This document shows, one piece after another, positions 60,005 through 64,000 of a DNA stretch of 64,000 nucleotides. Position 1 is the stretch's first letter. Every line of letters starts with the position of its first letter. The notes under the pieces were generated by a model. It searched no databases. It worked only from the letters and a program-made list of their open reading frames with translations, and had not been told where the DNA came from. This DNA is from Streptomyces tubercidicus. GTDB lineage: Bacteria; Actinomycetota; Actinomycetes; Streptomycetales; Streptomycetaceae. Both the position numbers and the translations under genes were made by a program. The stretch spans positions 558,001 through 622,000 of the forward strand of contig NZ_CP114205.1 in the NCBI RefSeq assembly GCF_027497495.1. Reading direction: 5' to 3'.

Positions 60005-61948
60005 TCACACGTGAGCGACAAGGGCGCGCGCCGCGTCCTCATCGGACTCCGGCTGCTCCTGCGCCGCCGCCCCCGCGTGGCTATGGCGCATGTAGTCCAG
60101 GCGCAGCAGGTCCTCGTTGACGGCGGCCGGCGCGAGATGGACGTACTGGCCGCCGTCGGTGAAGACCAGCCCGAGCGTCACCCAGTGCTGGAGGAGGGCG
60201 CGGACGGCGGCCTCGTCGACGGTGTGCTCGGGGAGTCGGGCGGCGAGCTTGCGGGTCAGTGCGGCGGGGGCGTGCGGCTGGTCGAGCAGCCGGAAGGCCG
60301 CGAGTTCGGTGGGTGTGCTGAGTTCCAGGGCGCCCCAGTCGAAGGCGCGGCGGCGGCTGACGAGCACGATGCGGTCGCCGAGGTCCGCATGGGTGAGCCT
60401 GCTGTCCGTGTGGTGCTTCTTCCAGGCGCCGAGGGCGTCGTTGAGCGCGGTGACGGTGGGCTCGGTGATTCCGCGTTCGGGTGCCTCGAAGACGTAGGCC
60501 AGATCGAGGAGTTCGGACTCGGGCAGGTCGTAGGTGAAGCGGTAGTGCTCTTCGGGGCGCAGGCCGGTGAAGCCGAGTTCGGGCCGGTTGAAGTATGGGC
60601 TGAAGCGTTCGATGGCGATACGGGCGGACAGGTCGACCGGCGGGTCGAGGTGTTCCAGGGCCGGTATCTGGGCGATGACGGGCTCGTAGTCCGCGGCGCT
60701 TTCGCCGGGGAAGCCGTGCAGGTAGTTCCAGGAGACGGAGAGTCCGGTCTCGGCGCCGTCGCGGAGCATACGGACGTTCTGGCAGCCGCTGACGCCCTTG
60801 TCCATCAGGTCGAGCACCCGGCTGTTGAGGCTCTCGATGCCCGGCTGGACGTAGATCATTCCGGCCTGGGCGAGGGTGCGCAGCTGGGTCCGGCGCATAT
60901 TGGCCTTGATCTCGATATGCATCCGCAGGTCGTAGCCGCTGTCGATGATGCGGGGCAGGACGGTGGTGAGGTAGCCCATGTCGAGGATGTTGTCGACGAG
61001 GTACATGTCCAGTACCCGGTGCCGGCGGGCCAGCTCCATGATCTCTTCGTAGAAGGTGTCGGGGCTCTTGCTGCGGAACTGCATGAAGGAGCCGTTGAGA
61101 CCGCAGAAGGTGCAGTGGTGCTTCTCCCCCCACCAGCAGCCGCGGGCCCCTTCGACGACAAGTTTGGGCTCCACCCAGTTGCGGGCGACGGAGGCCGACA
61201 GCCGCTCGAAGTAGCCGCTGTAGTCGGGCGGCAGGATGGTCGCGGGCGGCAGCGGTCTGGTGCTCATCGGGTTCGCGACGCTCGCGCCGTCGGCGTCGCG
61301 GTGACACAGCCCCGGGACGTCGGACAGGTCGCCGCCCTCGTCAAGGGCGGTGAGCAGCTGGGGGAAGGCGGCCTCGCCCTCACCGCGGACCACGAAGTCC
61401 AGGAACGGGAAGTTGCGGTGGGTGGCGGCGCCCTGCTCGGCGTCGCAGTTGGCCCCGCCCATGACGGTGCGGATGTGCGGGGCAAGGCGTTTGACGTATT
61501 TGACGGCGGCGAGCGCGGCGGTGTTCTGCTGGAAGGTGGAGGTGAAGCCGACGACATCGGGGCCGGCCGCCACGATCCGCTCGGCTGTCTCCTGCACGAA
61601 CTCCGGTACCACGCGGTGCAGTTCCTTCGACATATCCAGCCGTTCCTCGCGCAGTTTGCCGCGCATCGAGGCGCTGAACTCCGCTACCCGCCACTCGGGG
61701 TCGTCGTACAGGGCGGAGGAGAACACCCAGTCTCCGCAGCCCATGAAGTACGAGGAGAGCGCGTAGAACTGGTAGTCGTCCGCGGTGAACGTGGTCCGCC
61801 GGGTGATCCAGTCGGTGAACTCCAGGTTCGCGTGCAGGACATCGGCCCGGCCGGAGGTGCGCTCGTCAACGCTCCGGCGCAGGATGCCGAGGGCGAGGGA
61901 CGGCAGGTCGATCGGGGACCAGGGCATATTGACCAGCAGGACGCGCAT
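60005..61948 (-). CDS. B12-binding radical SAM RiPP C-methyltransferase
   Basis: A 647-residue enzyme. The N-terminal B12-binding-like domain (VLLVNMPWSPIDLPSLALGI, VVGFTSTFQQNTAALAAVKY, VMGGANCDAE, VRGEGE) leads to a radical SAM core with an unusual C-x7-C-x2-C cluster motif at C271, C279 and C282 (ARGCWWGEKHHCTFCGLNG). That spacing marks the RiPP maturation C-methyltransferase group (rSAM_ocin_1 type). HIEIKANMRRTQLRTLAQAG, IQPGIESLN-like and GFPGES follow, and a C-terminal winged-helix-like region is present. Expected reaction: methylation at unactivated carbons of the precursor core. GAGGAG precedes the ATG. Substrate: the 39-residue peptide encoded just upstream. Confidence 0.88.
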   Translation of the reverse strand: MRVLLVNMPWSPIDLPSLALGILRRSVDERTSGRADVLHANLEFTDWITRRTTFTADDYQFYALSSYFMGCGDWVFSSALYDDPEWRVAEFSASMRGKLREERLDMSKELHRVVPEFVQETAERIVAAGPDVVGFTSTFQQNTAALAAVKYVKRLAPHIRTVMGGANCDAEQGAATHRNFPFLDFVVRGEGEAAFPQLLTALDEGGDLSDVPGLCHRDADGASVANPMSTRPLPPATILPPDYSGYFERLSASVARNWVEPKLVVEGARGCWWGEKHHCTFCGLNGSFMQFRSKSPDTFYEEIMELARRHRVLDMYLVDNILDMGYLTTVLPRIIDSGYDLRMHIEIKANMRRTQLRTLAQAGMIYVQPGIESLNSRVLDLMDKGVSGCQNVRMLRDGAETGLSVSWNYLHGFPGESAADYEPVIAQIPALEHLDPPVDLSARIAIERFSPYFNRPELGFTGLRPEEHYRFTYDLPESELLDLAYVFEAPERGITEPTVTALNDALGAWKKHHTDSRLTHADLGDRIVLVSRRRAFDWGALELSTPTELAAFRLLDQPHAPAALTRKLAARLPEHTVDEAAVRALLQHWVTLGLVFTDGGQYVHLAPAAVNEDLLRLDYMRHSHAGAAAQEQPESDEDAARALVAHV

Positions 61949-62016
61949 GGCGGCTCCTCGTACTACGGCGGGTGGGGTGGGAGGTGGCCGTCGGCCGGCC
62001 GGTGACGTGCGCGGGT

Positions 62017-62048
62017 CCGGCCGGCCCGGTGTGCGCCGGGCCGGCCGG
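62017..62048 (-). terminator. Perfect 13-bp hairpin after the RiPP precursor gene
   Basis: CCGGCCGGCCCGG (62017-62029) pairs exactly with CCGGGCCGGCCGG (62036-62048), leaving a 6-nt loop. It begins 6 bp after the precursor stop and lies about 70 bp before the maturase start. Likely an attenuator raising precursor expression over maturase. Confidence 0.65.
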
Positions 62049-62054
62049 GGAGGA

Positions 62055-62174
62055 TCAGTCCTCCTCGGTTTCCTCGGCGTTACGGAACGGGACGGTCACC
62101 GTGATGCCGATGCCCGGTCTGCGGTTTTCCTCGTCACCCGCGAGCGGGTCGTTGTGGATGATGTCCTTCTGCAT
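62055..62174 (-). CDS. 39-residue RiPP precursor peptide
   Basis: A short gene between the S9 peptidase and the maturase. The product starts MQKDIIHNDPLAGDEENRR, continues with a hydrophobic core PGIGITVTVPF, and ends in a tail rich in Glu and Asp. The Ile/Val/Thr-rich part is a suitable target for radical C-methylation. GAGGAG at 8 nt before the ATG at 62174 is a strong ribosome site. It starts 37 nt after the peptidase stop. The 39-residue length and the central hydrophobic core between acidic flanks suggest that a leader and a follower are both cut off. Confidence 0.82.
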   Translation of the reverse strand: MQKDIIHNDPLAGDEENRRPGIGITVTVPFRNAEETEED

Positions 62175-62211
62175 GGCTGCTGCTCCTCTTCTGCCGATTG
62201 CGGAACGGTTC

Positions 62212-64000
62212 TTACGAGCCGGGGGTACCGGACGGGCCGGTGCCTCCGGAGACCCCGTCCACCGAGGGACGGGGGGTTCGGTGGGCCGCGGGAGCGCGGC
62301 GCAGATGCTGGTCCAGAAAGCCCATGGCCCGGTGCAGTACGGCCACGTGATGGGCGCCGGTGTAGCCGTCGTGGCCGGTCTCCAGCCACATCGACTCGGG
62401 TGCCGTACCCGCCTGCCGCAGTGCCCCGAGGTAGCTCCGTACCTGGCCGGGCGGGCATTTGGCGTCGAGGGTGGCGGCGATCACCAGCAGCGGGGCGCGG
62501 ACGTCGGCCGCGTAGTGGAGGGGTGAGCTGCGGGCGTAGCGCTCGGGCACGGTGTCCGGTGTGCCGCCGAACAGCCGCTCGTCCAGGGCACGCAGGGCGG
62601 GGGTGCCGGTGCGGTAGGCAGCCGCGCAGTCGGCGACCGGTTTGACGGCGACGCCCGCCTGCCAGAGGTCCGGCCGGGTGCCGAGCGCGAGCAGCGCCAG
62701 GTAGCCGCCCCAGGAGGTGCCCCACAGGCCGATCGCGTCCGCTCGGGCCAGGCCGCGGCGGAGCAGATCGGTACGGACCGCGACGAGGTCGGCGACCTGG
62801 GTGAGCCCGACGCCCGCACCGTACGCGGCGCGCCAGCGGGGCCCGTAACCGGTGGAGCCGCGGTAGTTGACCCGGGCGACCGCGAATCCGGAGGCGACCA
62901 GGGAGTGCACCTCCGGGTCGTAGGCGTCACGGTCGTGGTCGGCGGGGCCGCCGTGCACCAGGAACACCAGTGGGGGCCGTCGTCCGGTCACCGGTTCCGG
63001 TTCGCTGAGCAGGGTGTGTACGGGCCCGTCCGGGCCGGGCGTCCACAGTTCGCGGTGCCGGCCGGGTGCGGGGGCGGGCAGGGTGGCGAGTTCGGGGAGC
63101 CGGGTGCCGGCGGTGGAGTGCATCCGGGGCGGGGTGGCGGTGTCGGTCCAGAGGTAGTGCACGTCGTCGCCCGGGTGCGGGGCGGCGTCGAGCAGGGTGC
63201 CGGGCGGGGTGGGTAACGGGGTCAGGGTGTGACGGTCGAGGTCGGCCGTGGCGAGGGTGGAGCGGCCGTGGCGGTCCTGGCGGACGAGGGTGCGGCGTCC
63301 CGTGGGGTACCAGCGGGCGGTGATCTCGGTTTCGAAGCGGCACCAGTCCTGGGGCAGCAGCCCGCTGCCGGGCCGCCAAGTCGCCAGCCGGTAGCCGTCG
63401 TTGTGCTCCTGGACCAGCAGCAGCTCGGTGCCGGACGGGGACGGCGCGAAGCCGAGCGCCCAGAGCCGGCCGCGGTGTCCGGAGAGCTGGTCGAGCACCG
63501 ACCCGGAGCAGGTGACGAGCGTGACCGCGCGGTCGGAACCGGCCGCCCCGGACAGTGCCAGCAGCCCGCCCGAGGGCGAGATGCCGGTGAGCAGCGCCTG
63601 CCCGCCGACGGTCCACACCTGCCGGGCCGGACCGCCCGGTCTCCCCAGATGGACGGTCATTCCGCTGCCGTCCCCGAGGCCGATGGCCACGGTCCCGGCA
63701 TCGCTGACGGCGAGACCGTGCGGGAGCCCCGGCGGCAGACCGGTCAGGCCCGGCTGCCGCGCTCCACCCTCGAAGTCCTGGAAGTACCACTGCCCGCGGC
63801 CGCGACGGTCCTCCGCGAACCACCACACCCGGGCATCGGCGTCGAGGGCGCAGTGCAGGGTGCCGTACGGGCTGTCGGTGACCTGGCGTGCGGTGCCGGT
63901 GGCGGCGTTCCAGGTGAAGATCTCACAGCGGCCGTCGGCGTCCGCGGCCAGCGCCATCCGGTCCGGGTCGCGTGGGCAGACCTCCGGGAGCGCCGGGTGG
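62212..64000 (-). CDS. S9-family (prolyl oligopeptidase-like) peptidase, 5' end off window
   Basis: At least 595 residues; the reading frame continues through the right edge (PALPEVCPRDPDRMALAADA), so the ATG at 63957 is internal. A beta-propeller half is followed by a hydrolase domain with FLVHGGPADH, catalytic serine in LWGTSWGGYLALLALG, aspartate in VIAATLDAKCPPGQV and histidine in ETGHDGYTGAHH. This makes it an active S9C/acylaminoacyl-peptidase-type enzyme. Being the gene immediately before the precursor, it probably removes the leader or follower of the modified peptide. More genes of the locus may lie beyond 64000. Confidence 0.85.
   Translation of the reverse strand, partial: HPALPEVCPRDPDRMALAADADGRCEIFTWNAATGTARQVTDSPYGTLHCALDADARVWWFAEDRRGRGQWYFQDFEGGARQPGLTGLPPGLPHGLAVSDAGTVAIGLGDGSGMTVHLGRPGGPARQVWTVGGQALLTGISPSGGLLALSGAAGSDRAVTLVTCSGSVLDQLSGHRGRLWALGFAPSPSGTELLLVQEHNDGYRLATWRPGSGLLPQDWCRFETEITARWYPTGRRTLVRQDRHGRSTLATADLDRHTLTPLPTPPGTLLDAAPHPGDDVHYLWTDTATPPRMHSTAGTRLPELATLPAPAPGRHRELWTPGPDGPVHTLLSEPEPVTGRRPPLVFLVHGGPADHDRDAYDPEVHSLVASGFAVARVNYRGSTGYGPRWRAAYGAGVGLTQVADLVAVRTDLLRRGLARADAIGLWGTSWGGYLALLALGTRPDLWQAGVAVKPVADCAAAYRTGTPALRALDERLFGGTPDTVPERYARSSPLHYAADVRAPLLVIAATLDAKCPPGQVRSYLGALRQAGTAPESMWLETGHDGYTGAHHVAVLHRAMGFLDQHLRRAPAAHRTPRPSVDGVSGGTGPSGTPGS

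Noticed and set aside
59851..60042. A short minus-strand gene with repeated QDF-I/M-P in the gap after the maturase
   Set aside because: It overlaps the maturase end and the start of the DUF5825-like gene, has no ribosome site, and the repeat follows from the 11-bp DNA repeat.

Overview
The window is high-GC (roughly 70 %) actinobacterial DNA. Codon use, GTG starts, strong GGAGG-type ribosome sites, an IdeR/DmdR-type iron box, a truncated LAL-type regulator and a B12-radical-SAM RiPP locus all point to Streptomyces or a close relative, and the mix looks like an accessory part of the chromosome. No rRNA, tRNA, CRISPR array, insertion sequence or replication origin was found. Function calls are from reading the sequence by eye; no database search was run.

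Layout. 1-1.1 kb: the 5' part of a GH5 glycosidase, cut by the window edge, then a decayed AAA+ ATPase tail. 1.07-10.96 kb: a minus-strand catabolic operon (MFS importer, divergent FGGY kinase, GlpD-like dehydrogenase, alkyl-DHAP-synthase-like FAD enzyme, GlpP-type antiterminator, ABM protein, Zn alcohol dehydrogenase, DUF1059) facing a GntR/FCD regulator. It looks dedicated to a polyol or glycerol derivative. 11.0-17.6 kb: an oxalate module (ThDP lyase/oxalyl-CoA decarboxylase, formyl-CoA transferase, ADP-forming-type acyl-CoA synthetase, OFA transporter). 18-34 kb: scattered metabolic and regulatory genes. These include a urea transporter, a frameshifted iron alcohol dehydrogenase, LysR, NmrA-like, SGNH and flavin monooxygenase genes, a STAND-LuxR regulator, two truncated regulators, and an alpha/beta hydrolase - quinone reductase - old yellow enzyme group beside a MarR gene.

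34.2-41.9 kb: the first strong candidate for an undescribed system. A 19-residue basic peptide gene is followed by a perfect 17-bp hairpin and a tightly coupled operon: active M16 peptidase, GNAT acetyltransferase, NTP_transf_5-like protein, ABC ATPase and two ABC-2 permeases. A converging XRE-NB-ARC regulator closes the block. This has the form of a peptide maturation and export locus (signal or bacteriocin).

42-52.9 kb: a DUF4232-type lipoprotein, a GNAT, an MFS exporter continuous with a MarR domain and with a matching palindrome in front, a second MFS, a lone squalene/phytoene-synthase-like gene, an iron-box-controlled DUF2470 protein, a secreted propeller-like protein, an aminoglycoside-phosphotransferase relative and a Crp-type regulator.

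53.2-57.8 kb: the second candidate. It holds a small protein ending in a short Gly/Asn motif, a P-loop protein bearing a related motif at its own N-terminus, a sigma-like protein, an HTH protein and a TIR/nucleoside-deoxyribosyltransferase-like protein. The arrangement resembles NLR-type conflict systems. 58-64 kb: a GNAT, a virginiamycin-B-lyase remnant, and a RiPP locus (DUF5825-like protein, B12-binding radical SAM C-methyltransferase, 39-residue precursor, S9 peptidase) that runs off the right edge.
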